NCBI RefSeq assembly: GCF_000455345.1 | Contig: NZ_HG315691.1 | Coordinates: 630,217 to 694,216 of the forward strand | Reading direction: 5' to 3' | Origin: Halopiger goleimassiliensis | GTDB taxonomy: Archaea; Halobacteriota; Halobacteria; Halobacteriales; Natrialbaceae | Length of the DNA: 64,000 nt | In this document: in pieces, positions 41,881-48,937 of the stretch | Numbering within the stretch: the stretch's first letter is position 1 | How the letters are laid out: each line of letters begins with the position of its first letter | The notes under the pieces: generated by a model | What the model was told of the DNA's origin: nothing | The model's database searches: none | What the model saw: only the letters and a program-made list of their open reading frames with translations | Program-made: the position numbers and the translations under genes

Positions 41881-41895
41881 CTATATAAGTGTTTC
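41881..41895 (-). promoter_or_regulatory. Thermosome core promoter with BRE-like CGAAAC and TATA
   Basis: On the gene strand the order is CGAAAC, then ACTTATATAG. The TATA-like part (41881-41889) is about 27-35 bases before the ATG at 41854, so transcription should start within a few bases of the start codon. CGAAA-type elements upstream of TATA are known in heat-induced haloarchaeal promoters. Confidence 0.65.
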
Positions 41896-42072
41896 GAGAG
41901 TCGGCGATACTACCTCGCTCAGAGAGGCGCTGTACGGTGGTTTTTCGACAGCGGGGGCACCGATATTTATATTCTTTCTGGAGCGCCACGTGGCGAGAAC
42001 GGACGCGAACGCCCGGCGTGTACCGGCAGATGGGGACGAGCGAGGGAGGGGAGCCGTCGCGATCTACGTCCC

Positions 42073-42636
42073 TCAGCTCGATTCCGAGGAGCCAGGGAAG
42101 CGGTGGTACTGCAGGCCCTGGTGTTTCATCTCGTTGTGGCGCTCCTCCAAGAACGAGTAGACCGCGCCGTGTGGCGCACCGTCCAGCAACATCTCGGCGG
42201 CGCTGCGAACCGCGTCGACCTGTTCGGGCGTGCCGATGATGCCGAGCGTCGAGCCGTAGATGACGACGTCCGCGCCGGTGAGTTCCTCCATGAGTTCGCG
42301 CGTGCGGCCGCCCTCGCCGATGAGCCGTCCCTTCTTGCGCTTCATGTCGTTCTTGTTGCGCGAGGCGGCGTCGATGTCGACGACGTCGAACAGCATCATA
42401 TCGTCCTCGAGCAGGCGCAGAGCGGCCTCCGGCGGGAACCCCCGACCGATCGCACGGACGATCTCCGGCCCCTTGAGCCCGCGCACGGGATCGCCGACGG
42501 TCTCGACGGCGACGGAGCCGTTCTCGGAATCGATGTCGAGTCGGACCTCTGCCTCGGCCTCGATCTCGCGCATCGTCTCGCCACCCTCGCCGATGAGAAC
42601 GCCAATACGGTCCTGCGGAATCTTCACGTGCTGCAT
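42073..42636 (-). CDS. KH-domain RNA-binding protein (Pno1/Dim2-like)
   Basis: 187 residues with two KH domains: [21 protein letters not shown] (18-base type GxxG is GEGG) and [22 protein letters not shown], both carrying the GEGG RNA-binding loop. This is the archaeal homologue of eukaryotic Pno1/Dim2, a 40S ribosomal subunit maturation factor that works with Rio kinases and the rRNA 3' end nuclease. In many archaea it neighbours rio1; here rio1 is present but about 2.5 kb away with two other genes between. ATG 42636 follows a TATA-like CCTTAACC about 29 bases upstream; the longer open frame extends into the repeat region. Confidence 0.93.
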   Translation of the reverse strand: MQHVKIPQDRIGVLIGEGGETMREIEAEAEVRLDIDSENGSVAVETVGDPVRGLKGPEIVRAIGRGFPPEAALRLLEDDMMLFDVVDIDAASRNKNDMKRKKGRLIGEGGRTRELMEELTGADVVIYGSTLGIIGTPEQVDAVRSAAEMLLDGAPHGAVYSFLEERHNEMKHQGLQYHRFPGSSESS

Positions 42637-42727
42637 ACCCAACGATACTGGCTGCGTCAGGTTAAGGCCTTGGTCCGCTAGTCGTCGCTGCAAACTGTCC
42701 TCTCTGCTCAAGACCGTATCCGCTCGA

Positions 42728-43003
42728 GAACACCACGAAAGCCCCTGCCGACGTCGACGGCTGCGACTCGCTGCGCCCCTCACTTCGTTCGTTGCTTGCG
42801 TCGTCTCGCTCGTCGACGTCGGCAGCCCCTTTCATTCCCACCCCGCGGTGGCCAGACCGACCAGCCGACACGGGTGGGAATGAAAGGGGCTGGCGCTATC
42901 CGGGAAGACGGACGACGTAAGCACTGGAGAGGCGAGCGCAGCGAGCCTCGAAGCGCGCAACGAGTCCACCGACCGGATAGCGCCAGGGGCTTTCGTGGTG
43001 TTC
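42728..43003. repeat. Nested inverted repeats forming a perfect four-way junction
   Basis: Outer arms of 20 bp (42728-42747 and 42984-43003) enclose three hairpins that abut each other and the outer stem with no spare bases: arms 42747-42758/42812-42823 (12 bp, extendable to 13), 42824-42843/42872-42891 (20 bp) and 42892-42903/42973-42984 (12 bp). All arms are perfect; the first and last share one base with the outer stem. The loops are about 53, 28 and 69 bases. The element fills the gap between the phosphoesterase stop and the KH-gene promoter. No open frame or transposase is present. Confidence 0.9.
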
Positions 43004-43054
43004 GTCGCCGCCAAAAGGCAACTTCACCCTCGAAATCCACCAACATCGGACGAA

Positions 43055-43558
43055 TCACTCGAGTACGGATCGGAATCGCACGGATTCCGATAGCGTATCG
43101 ACGATGGCGACGGTGCGGTCGTCGTCGGAGCGCGCGAGGACGTGGGCACCGGGGTTGATCACCGTCGTCCGACCCTCCTCTGCGAGTTCGCGCTGGTGGT
43201 GGTGGCCGTAGCAGACGAAGTCGTAGGTCTCGCCGGCGGCGATAGCCTCGACCTCCTCCTCGTGCTCGCCGTGGAGGACGGCGAAGGAGAGGCCGTCGAA
43301 CTCGAGACTGGCGAAGCGGCCGTGAAGTTCGCTCTCGCCGCCCAACGCGTCGAAGGCCGCCTGGAGGTTCGCGACGTCGCCGTCGTTGTTCCCGAGGACG
43401 CCGTGGAGTTCGAAGTCGCCGAAGTAGTCGATCATCAAGGGGGCGACGAAATCGCCGCAGTGGACGACGACCTCGACCCCTTCCTCCTCGAAGATCTCGA
43501 CGGCGCGTTCGATGGCGTCGACGTTGTCGTGCGTGTCGGAGACGATCCCGATGTTCAT
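43055..43558 (-). CDS. Calcineurin-like phosphoesterase (YfcE/MJ0936 type)
   Basis: 167-residue metallophosphoesterase. Metal motifs: D-x-H (SDTHDN), GDxV (HCGDFV), GNND (LGNNDGD), H in AVLHGEHE, and G-H-x-H (YGHHHQR). The complete set of binuclear metal ligands is there. The family hydrolyses phosphodiesters such as bis-pNPP; the cellular substrate is unknown. ATG 43558 starts MNIGIVSDTHD at the domain edge. Same strand as trpS (76 bases upstream), so it may be its downstream partner in one transcript. Confidence 0.92.
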   Translation of the reverse strand: MNIGIVSDTHDNVDAIERAVEIFEEEGVEVVVHCGDFVAPLMIDYFGDFELHGVLGNNDGDVANLQAAFDALGGESELHGRFASLEFDGLSFAVLHGEHEEEVEAIAAGETYDFVCYGHHHQRELAEEGRTTVINPGAHVLARSDDDRTVAIVDTLSESVRFRSVLE

Positions 43559-43633
43559 ACGCGATGGGGCGACTGCGAGCACCAAATGCGTTCGGGAGGC
43601 CGACAGGTTTCCGGTCGGCCCGAGCCGATCGGT

Positions 43634-44887
43634 TCAGTCTCGGCGCTCGAGCGACGGTACGCCCGCACGTTCGAGCGCCCGCCGTCGCTCGCCGTCCGTG
43701 AGCCGGTAGGGCTCGAGTTCCGCCTCGAGATCGCCCAGCGCGTCGCGGCGACGCTGGTGCTCGGCGAGGAAGTCGGTAATGCGTTCGATCGCGAGTTCCT
43801 TCAGTTCGCCGCTGAGCAGGTCGCCCGACCGGTAGTCGGCGGCGATGCGCTCGAGGCGGTCGTCGTCTTCCTCGAAGAAAAAGCGCAGATACTGGAAGGG
43901 GACGTCGACGGACGGATCGCCGCCGTGCTCGCGGTGGGCCTCGAGGCTGGCGCGACCGCCCGTGTAGGCGTGTTCGCGGATCGTCTCGGCAACGGTCTCC
44001 GGGTCGTCAGTGAGTTCGATCGACGGCGCGTCGCCGGAGGAACTCATCTTGCCCGGCCCCTCGAGACTCGGGAGGAATCGCCCGAGCAGAGCGCCGGGTT
44101 TCTCGACCGGCAGGGCCTCCTTCGCCGCGACGTCGCGACAGACCCGGACGTGCGGGTCCTGATCGACGGCGATGGGGACCAGCGTCGGCTGACGCCCTCC
44201 GACGAGTTGCGGGAGCAGCAGGTGGGTCGCCTGCACGGCGGGGTAGAACTGCAGGCCGACGGTATCCTGCTCGCCGTAGACGGCCTCGACGGTCGCGGGC
44301 GTGAGGTGGTTCGCGAGGCGGACCGCGAGCGGATAGATCACGTCAGCGTCGGCGGTGTCGACGACGATCCGCGTCCGCCCGGGATCGAAGCCCACCGCGA
44401 GCACGTCCCGGAGGTTCTCGCGGGTGTGCGCGCCGATCGACGCGAACGACTGGTCTTTCGCGAGGAACTTCTCGTCGTCCGAGAGCGGCACGTAGACGGT
44501 CGCGCCCGTCGCCTCCTGGAACCGCTTCGCGAGGTACAGCGGCAGGACGTGCCCGAGGTGCATCGGTCCGGAGGGGCCGCGGCCGGTGACGAGCGCGTGC
44601 GGGTCGCCGGCCGCGGCGGCCTCGAGGTAGCGATCCACGTCACGCCCGGCGTAGAACGTCCGCCGCCGGAGCAGCGGGTGGTCGGGGAAGCGGTCGATCT
44701 GCCCGTCGGTGAGGGGTTCCGCGCCGAAGCGCTCGAGGAGTTTCCCGTAGTCGACCTCGCCTTCGACGGCGTAGGGGGTGACGACGAACTCCTCGCCATC
44801 ATCGCGGTGCACGTCGGGGCCGTTGCGATCGTCGGTCGTCGAATCGGTACTGCCTGCGTCGGTGTCGTTGGTCGTGTCGTCGGACAT
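43634..44887 (-). CDS. trpS: Tryptophanyl-tRNA synthetase
   Basis: Class I aminoacyl-tRNA synthetase charging tRNA-Trp. 417 residues, archaeal/eukaryotic type. HIGH-like motif is GPSGPMHLGH; the KMSKS loop is GKMSSSG. Other landmarks: YVPLSDDEKFLAKDQSF, PIAVDQDPHVRVCRDVA, and PFQYLRFFFEEDD. The C-terminal anticodon part is ERITDFLAEHQRRR. The N-terminal 60 residues are an acidic extension with DTDAGSTDSTTDD. Haloarchaea may carry more than one TrpRS; this is a full one. Start ATG 44887; upstream 211 bases to rio1. Confidence 0.94.
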   Translation of the reverse strand: MSDDTTNDTDAGSTDSTTDDRNGPDVHRDDGEEFVVTPYAVEGEVDYGKLLERFGAEPLTDGQIDRFPDHPLLRRRTFYAGRDVDRYLEAAAAGDPHALVTGRGPSGPMHLGHVLPLYLAKRFQEATGATVYVPLSDDEKFLAKDQSFASIGAHTRENLRDVLAVGFDPGRTRIVVDTADADVIYPLAVRLANHLTPATVEAVYGEQDTVGLQFYPAVQATHLLLPQLVGGRQPTLVPIAVDQDPHVRVCRDVAAKEALPVEKPGALLGRFLPSLEGPGKMSSSGDAPSIELTDDPETVAETIREHAYTGGRASLEAHREHGGDPSVDVPFQYLRFFFEEDDDRLERIAADYRSGDLLSGELKELAIERITDFLAEHQRRRDALGDLEAELEPYRLTDGERRRALERAGVPSLERRD

Positions 44888-45098
44888 TCGTCTGGATCGC
44901 TGGGTGGCTCTCGAGCGAGACCTCGAGCCGCGAGAACGAAGGGAGCGCCCGTCGCCACGACCGACGGGTTAGGCCGCGTCGCCCGCCGCGACGACACTGT
45001 CCGCTCTCGAGGGGGGCTGCCAGCGCCACCGGCGCTCGAGAGCGGCCGACATCGTACGCGGCCGTTGGAACTCCTGCGACAAGAGCGTTACCGTCGGC

Positions 45099-45965
45099 TC
45101 AGTCCCGCGACGGGTCCGGTTCGGCCTCGGTGACGAACTCGAGCAACTCGTCGGCGTCGGTCTCGAGACCCTGCCGGGCGAAGAAACTCGCGACGTTCTC
45201 ACAGTCGCGCTCTAAGAAGTCGCGGCTGTTGGGGTGGTGTACCGTCACGGCCTGCCCGAGGTCGATGATCACGAGTTGGCCCTCGTCGAAGACGACGTTG
45301 TACTCGCTCAGGTCGCCGTGGACGATTCCCGCCGAGTAGAGGCGGCGCATGTACTCGCGCATGACCTCGTAGGCCGTCTGGGGGTTCTCTATCTGGACCT
45401 CGCCCAGGCGCTTGGCGCGGCCGTCCTCGTTGCCGATGTACTCCATCACGAGGACGTTGCGCTCGGACGCGATCGGTTCCGGGACGCGGACGCCGGCCTT
45501 CTTCGCCCGGCGGAGATTTGCGAGTTCCTTCTTCGTCCAGGCGAGGACGACGTCTTTCTTCTTCCCACCGAGGCCCTCGAACCGGGGGTCGCCCTCGAGG
45601 TAGTCGCGCATCTGCCGGAAGTTCGAGGCGTTGATCCGGTACACTTTGACCGCGACCTCGCGGTCGTCGCCCAGCGCGTGGTAGACGTTGGCCTCCTTGC
45701 CCGTCGACAGCGGGCCGCCGAAGGCCTCGACGTAGCCGTCCTGCACAAGTTTGTACAGCGCCGCGAAGGTGGCGTCGTCGAACACCGACTGCTCGACCTT
45801 GAACTGGTCGGCGTCCTTGATCCGCTCCTGGAACTGGTTGAACTCGCGGTCGCGCTTGCGGGCGATGCGGTCGGCCTCGGTGTCCGAGACGTCGATCTCC
45901 TCCCACTCGTCGCCGGGCGTCTCGGCCTCCTCGAGGTCCACGAGTCCGAATTCTCCCTCTCCCAT
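45099..45965 (-). CDS. rio1: RIO1-type serine/threonine kinase
   Basis: 288-residue atypical kinase that assists small ribosomal subunit maturation. P-loop region STGKEANVYHA, Lys in VAVKVYRI, flexible loop after it, catalytic loop IVHGDLSEYNVV with Asp, and metal-binding IDLGQAV. The RIO1 pattern ETPGDEWEE to GGPLSTGKEA and the C-terminal LERDCENVASFF are clear. In many archaea rio1 lies beside eIF1A and the KH protein; here that KH protein is 2.5 kb downstream. ATG 45965 is 156 bases from the divergent ferredoxin ATG at 46122. Confidence 0.95.
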   Translation of the reverse strand: MGEGEFGLVDLEEAETPGDEWEEIDVSDTEADRIARKRDREFNQFQERIKDADQFKVEQSVFDDATFAALYKLVQDGYVEAFGGPLSTGKEANVYHALGDDREVAVKVYRINASNFRQMRDYLEGDPRFEGLGGKKKDVVLAWTKKELANLRRAKKAGVRVPEPIASERNVLVMEYIGNEDGRAKRLGEVQIENPQTAYEVMREYMRRLYSAGIVHGDLSEYNVVFDEGQLVIIDLGQAVTVHHPNSRDFLERDCENVASFFARQGLETDADELLEFVTEAEPDPSRD

Positions 45966-46080
45966 CTACCCGCGCCTACGGGGTGCGAGCGGGTAAAGAC
46001 TGGGTACGGTTCACGTCCCGACGCAACGGACGCGCCCCACGGCTGCAGGCTTATTTCGCTGCGTCCCGTAGCCGCGGACC

Positions 46081-46125
46081 ATGTCAGGACCGTCCGATCG
46101 ACCGACTCGGAGCCGGGTACGATGA
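46081..46125 (+). CDS. Putative 14-codon leader ORF overlapping ferredoxin start
   Basis: ATG 46081 opens 14 codons and stops at TGA 46123-46125, overlapping the ferredoxin ATG in the arrangement ATGA. A TATA-like CTTATTT at 46050-46056 lies about 27 bases before ATG 46081, so a leaderless message would begin at this ORF. It has no recognisable product; it could couple or tune ferredoxin translation. Confidence 0.4.
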   Translation: MSGPSDRPTRSRVR

Positions 46126-46508
46126 CCGACCACGAGATCACCCTCGAGTGGCGCGACGGCCGCACGGAGACCGTGACGGTCTCCCCGCGGGAGTCGGTGC
46201 TCGAGGCGGCCCAGCGGACCGGCGTCCGATTGCCGTACGACTGCCGAAAGGGGACCTGTATCACCTGTGTCGGCCAGGTGCTCGAGGTCGAAGGTACGGA
46301 CGATGATTCCGATACCGACGGGGCCGACGGGTCGGCACGGCCTTCCTCCGCGGACGCGTTCACCTACCGGCGGTCACCCGCGGCGCTGACCGACGACGAG
46401 CAGGCCGACGGCTACGTCCTGCTGTGTATCGCCGTGCCGCGAGCCGACTGCCACGTCAGGGTCGGTCCACAGGTGCGCTCGGAAGTCGGTGATAGTCCCT
46501 GGAGCTGA
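46122..46508 (+). CDS. 2Fe-2S ferredoxin (plant type) with acidic insert
   Basis: Small electron-transfer protein, 128 residues. Cluster ligands are C41, C46, C49 (CRKGTCITC) and C102 (LLC), a C-x4-C-x2-C-n-C set. Between C49 and C102 is an insert of about 35 acidic and Ser-rich residues (DDDSDTDGADG), longer than plant ferredoxins. Haloarchaeal ferredoxins often carry inserts, but commonly near the N-terminus. It may serve nitrite reductase, as the only ferredoxin in the window. ATG 46122 is clear; the in-frame open frame extends upstream over rio1 as antisense. Confidence 0.9.
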   Translation: MTDHEITLEWRDGRTETVTVSPRESVLEAAQRTGVRLPYDCRKGTCITCVGQVLEVEGTDDDSDTDGADGSARPSSADAFTYRRSPAALTDDEQADGYVLLCIAVPRADCHVRVGPQVRSEVGDSPWS

Positions 46509-47019
46509 GAGTCCGCGAAGCGATAGCACCAACTGAAACGAGCTCCATGCCGATCGGGCGGCATTCGGTCGATCGATCGTCTCGAGGCTGCTCAGTCTCC
46601 GCAGCCAACCGTCCCGTATCGGTCGAACGAGAACCGGTTGCTGCAGCCGTTCGGGCGCTATCGATGTACTGGAGGGTAGAATACGTGCGAGGCGACGGTA
46701 CCGACGAACGACTTCGACTACGAGCGCTTATCCAGCGGTCGCTCGAGGGCCCATACCGATGAAGACGAGTGGCCAACGTCGCACGACCCACAGACGGATT
46801 CTGAAACGACAATATTTCCCGGCGAGTTGACGTACGACGAAATGATATCGGTAATCGAGTTCCCGATCGGAAACGGCCACCACGGAACAGACAGGGGAGA
46901 ACTGATGTACGATGGTTTCGAGTTCCAGCAGTACGGTAGTGGTCAGTCGTCGGAATCCGACGCTCGGAGTCGTCCGATCAGCCTTCCCTACGAAACTGGT
47001 CACGTGAGGTGTATCTACC
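46509..47019. other. Accessory spacer with no convincing gene
   Basis: 511 bases. The composition falls towards about half AT from 46800 on. Two short open frames exist (46547-46762 and 46827-47063); the first is basic and implausible. The second (MTYDEMISVIEFPIGNG start) has mixed composition and overlaps the next gene; it could be a remnant. I see no repeats, RNA or promoter of note. Confidence 0.45.
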
Positions 47020-47565
47020 ATGTCTGTCAGGATCAGCTACGAGATCGCGGACGAAGTCATTGATACCGAGGACATCAGAGGCGGATATCGGATCGATGTC
47101 GACGGCCGCCGCATCAACCGATACGGAAACGAAGCCGCGTTCGAATCTCCGCTCCGGTGGAAGCCCGAGTATGCGGGCGAGTACCTCCACACTGAATTCA
47201 TCGACCTGCTGTCGAAGACGACGCGGATCGCCCGAGGGAAACTCGCGATGTACGAACCTGTTACCTGTCGATTTAGCGGCACAGTCAACGAATTCGTCTT
47301 CGAGATGCTCACGGAGACACACCTCAGGATCGCGTATCGAATTTCGACCGATTCGAAACCTGCCGGTGACGTTCTTCCCGACCCCGAAAGTGCTCGCGGG
47401 TACGTTGTCACGGCGGCGGAGTTCTGCTCCGAAGTCCTGCGAGCCACAAGCGCATATTTCGACGAAATTTCTGGGTATCCGATCGAGTTCGGTCACGAGT
47501 ACCTCGAAGAATTCGAAGAAAAACTCTCCGCGCTCGAAACGGCGCTCGAGAACGTCGACGAGTGA
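47020..47565 (+). CDS. Hypothetical protein in accessory islet
   Basis: 181 residues, acidic. N-terminal: MSVRISYEIADEVIDTEDI; middle: RGKLAMYEPVTCRFSGTVNE, then an amphipathic region, and a C-terminal helix EEFEEKLSALETALENVDE. No signal, membrane segment or known catalytic motif. Codon use includes more A/T at third positions than neighbouring housekeeping genes. It is followed with overlap by the broken frame at 47562. In size and context it resembles an immunity or antitoxin-type accessory protein, but that is only inference. Confidence 0.65.
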   Translation: MSVRISYEIADEVIDTEDIRGGYRIDVDGRRINRYGNEAAFESPLRWKPEYAGEYLHTEFIDLLSKTTRIARGKLAMYEPVTCRFSGTVNEFVFEMLTETHLRIAYRISTDSKPAGDVLPDPESARGYVVTAAEFCSEVLRATSAYFDEISGYPIEFGHEYLEEFEEKLSALETALENVDE

Positions 47566-47864
47566 GTCGTTCTCGAGTACGACGGAGTATCGATGTCGAC
47601 CCCGAATCGACCGACGGTTACGTGGGTGCGGTGCTGTCGTCAAACGTATTCCACTTCTGGCGAAACGAAAAATCCAGCGAGTACCGCGCCGAGACGGGCA
47701 TCGACTTCGAAGACCGCGAGCATCCCGACTGGGACATGCCCGTGCCCGCCTTGCCGACGGACATCCATACGAGTTTCTAGCGGAACTCTTCGCAATGGAA
47801 CGAGTCGGGACGGACATCTCGGGGAACCTCGAACACCAATACGAGCAGCTATTTGATCTATGAC
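47562..47864 (+). pseudogene. Frameshifted hypothetical gene remnant
   Basis: A frame opens at GTG 47562 (overlapping the stop of the previous gene) and reads plausible halophile sequence, GYVGAVLSSNVFHFWRNEK and GIDFEDREHPDWDMPVP, to TAG 47778-47780. A neighbouring frame continues with equally plausible sequence, HPYEFLAELFAMERVG and GNLEHQYEQLFDL, to a TGA overlapping the next ATG (47860). The two parts look like one protein split by a one-base shift around 47755-47770. Function unknown. Programmed frameshift or sequencing error are alternatives. Confidence 0.55.
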
Positions 47865-48018
47865 TGACGACGATCAACCAAACGATGAACGTGAGCCCGA
47901 ACCGACAGATGTACTCGAAGAAACGGTAAAAGGACAACGAGATTCCATTGAATCCGCCAAAAAAGACCTGGGGTCTGAAGAAGATACCGAAACGAATGAT
48001 GGCTGTTGTGAAGAGTGA
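47860..48018 (+). CDS. 52-residue acidic protein ending in Cys-Cys
   Basis: ATG 47860 overlaps the TGA of the upstream fragment (ATGA), so coupling is likely. The protein begins MTDDDQPNDEREPEP and has a helix EETVKGQRDSIESAKKDLG before the end TNDGCCEE. Strongly acidic, no hydrophobic core; it could be a small partner or be disordered. The twin Cys near the terminus could bind metal or anchor. Function unknown; too short for most gene finders. Confidence 0.5.
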   Translation: MTDDDQPNDEREPEPTDVLEETVKGQRDSIESAKKDLGSEEDTETNDGCCEE

Positions 48019-48021
48019 ACG

Positions 48022-48096
48022 ATGCCGACGCAGGATGAACGAGTGGATCGGCCGGAGATTGAACTTGCTAACCGACTGAACGATGATCTACTCTAA
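48022..48096 (+). CDS. Possible 24-residue ORF
   Basis: ATG 48022 follows the previous stop by three bases and encodes MPTQDERVDRPEIELANRLN plus four more residues. Third positions and content are acceptable, and it continues the tightly packed order of this islet, but a 24-residue frame alone is weak evidence. It could be a truncated gene. Confidence 0.3.
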   Translation: MPTQDERVDRPEIELANRLNDDLL

Positions 48097-48137
48097 ACTG
48101 CTGAGACTCCTGCTGACGAAACAAGAGGTAGATATGT

Positions 48138-48476
48138 ATGACCACTGTAAGATATGATGGAAGAACGTTGACGATCGAGGATACGACGGTTAGCCTCCGA
48201 CATCCTGTAAAGGAAGCGACTCGAGTTAACGACGTAGTCGTGGTGCTACTCGACGTCCCGACCGGAACGATAGATAATCGGAACGTCATCGGAGTCTCGG
48301 AAAACGGAGCCCGGCTTTGGGAAATAGAACCGATCAGTGACGATCCAACTGCAGACCAGCCATACGTGGATTTGTCCAAAGAGAACGGTGGAATTTGGGT
48401 TGTAAACCCGATTGGAGCGCGATGCCGAGTGGACGTAGCGACGGGAACTCTGGTCGAAAAAGAAATAACGCGGTGA
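48138..48476 (+). CDS. Small immunity-like beta protein
   Basis: 112 residues, beginning MTTVRYDGRTLTIEDTTVSL. The pattern V-V-V-L-L-D-V-P, RNVIGVSENGARLWEIEP, and a C-terminal WVVNPIGARCRVDVATGTL matches single-domain beta proteins with a 'gene-name N-V-x-G-V-x-x-x-G-x-x-x-W' core, which I associate with immunity proteins beside bacterial polymorphic toxins. No toxin gene is present here. Third-position A/T use is higher than in flanking genes, as expected for an acquired gene. Function is inferred from resemblance only. Confidence 0.65.
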   Translation: MTTVRYDGRTLTIEDTTVSLRHPVKEATRVNDVVVVLLDVPTGTIDNRNVIGVSENGARLWEIEPISDDPTADQPYVDLSKENGGIWVVNPIGARCRVDVATGTLVEKEITR

Positions 48477-48937
48477 TGGACGATCTCACAGCAGCCGATC
48501 AAGGAGTAACGACCTCGTCTGTAACGCTGGTGGCACGATTACGAGCGGTTCGTGACGACGGGTACACTCGCGTCCGTCGAGTAGCCGCCGGCGTTCGCAG
48601 CGGAAAACGGAGGGAGTCGACCCGAACGGGCAGGGAAACGGAGGCGGGCGGGAAGGTACGTGATCGGGTGCCTGTGGACTGCCGAGTCGGCGGTGGGTAG
48701 CGATGATCGGTCGGGGCGTGCGGTCTCTGCGCGACCGCACCCGACGTTTGGCGGGGAGTTATAATAAACGGACCAACCGGCTCCAGCGTACTGGGAATCG
48801 CCGAAGGCAGGTCGTTCCGGTGTCGAATCCCCCCGTTCCCGATCGACGCGGATTCGACGGCTCGGGGCCGTCCGCCGCGGGCGACTGGCTAACCCCAGTA
48901 ACGTTAACGGGGCCGCGACGAAACTCTCGAGCAACGA
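48477..48937. other. Spacer before ligA, end of accessory islet
   Basis: 461 bases. Open frames here are short and basic. A TATA-like AGTTATAATAAACGG at 48757-48771 is the only strong promoter-like element; it is about 170 bases from ligA, so a long leader or a short RNA would be implied. No hairpin arms or repeats of note. Confidence 0.45.

Noticed and set aside
46547-46762. 71-codon frame in the accessory spacer
   Set aside because: Basic composition, no start context, and no continuity with neighbours.
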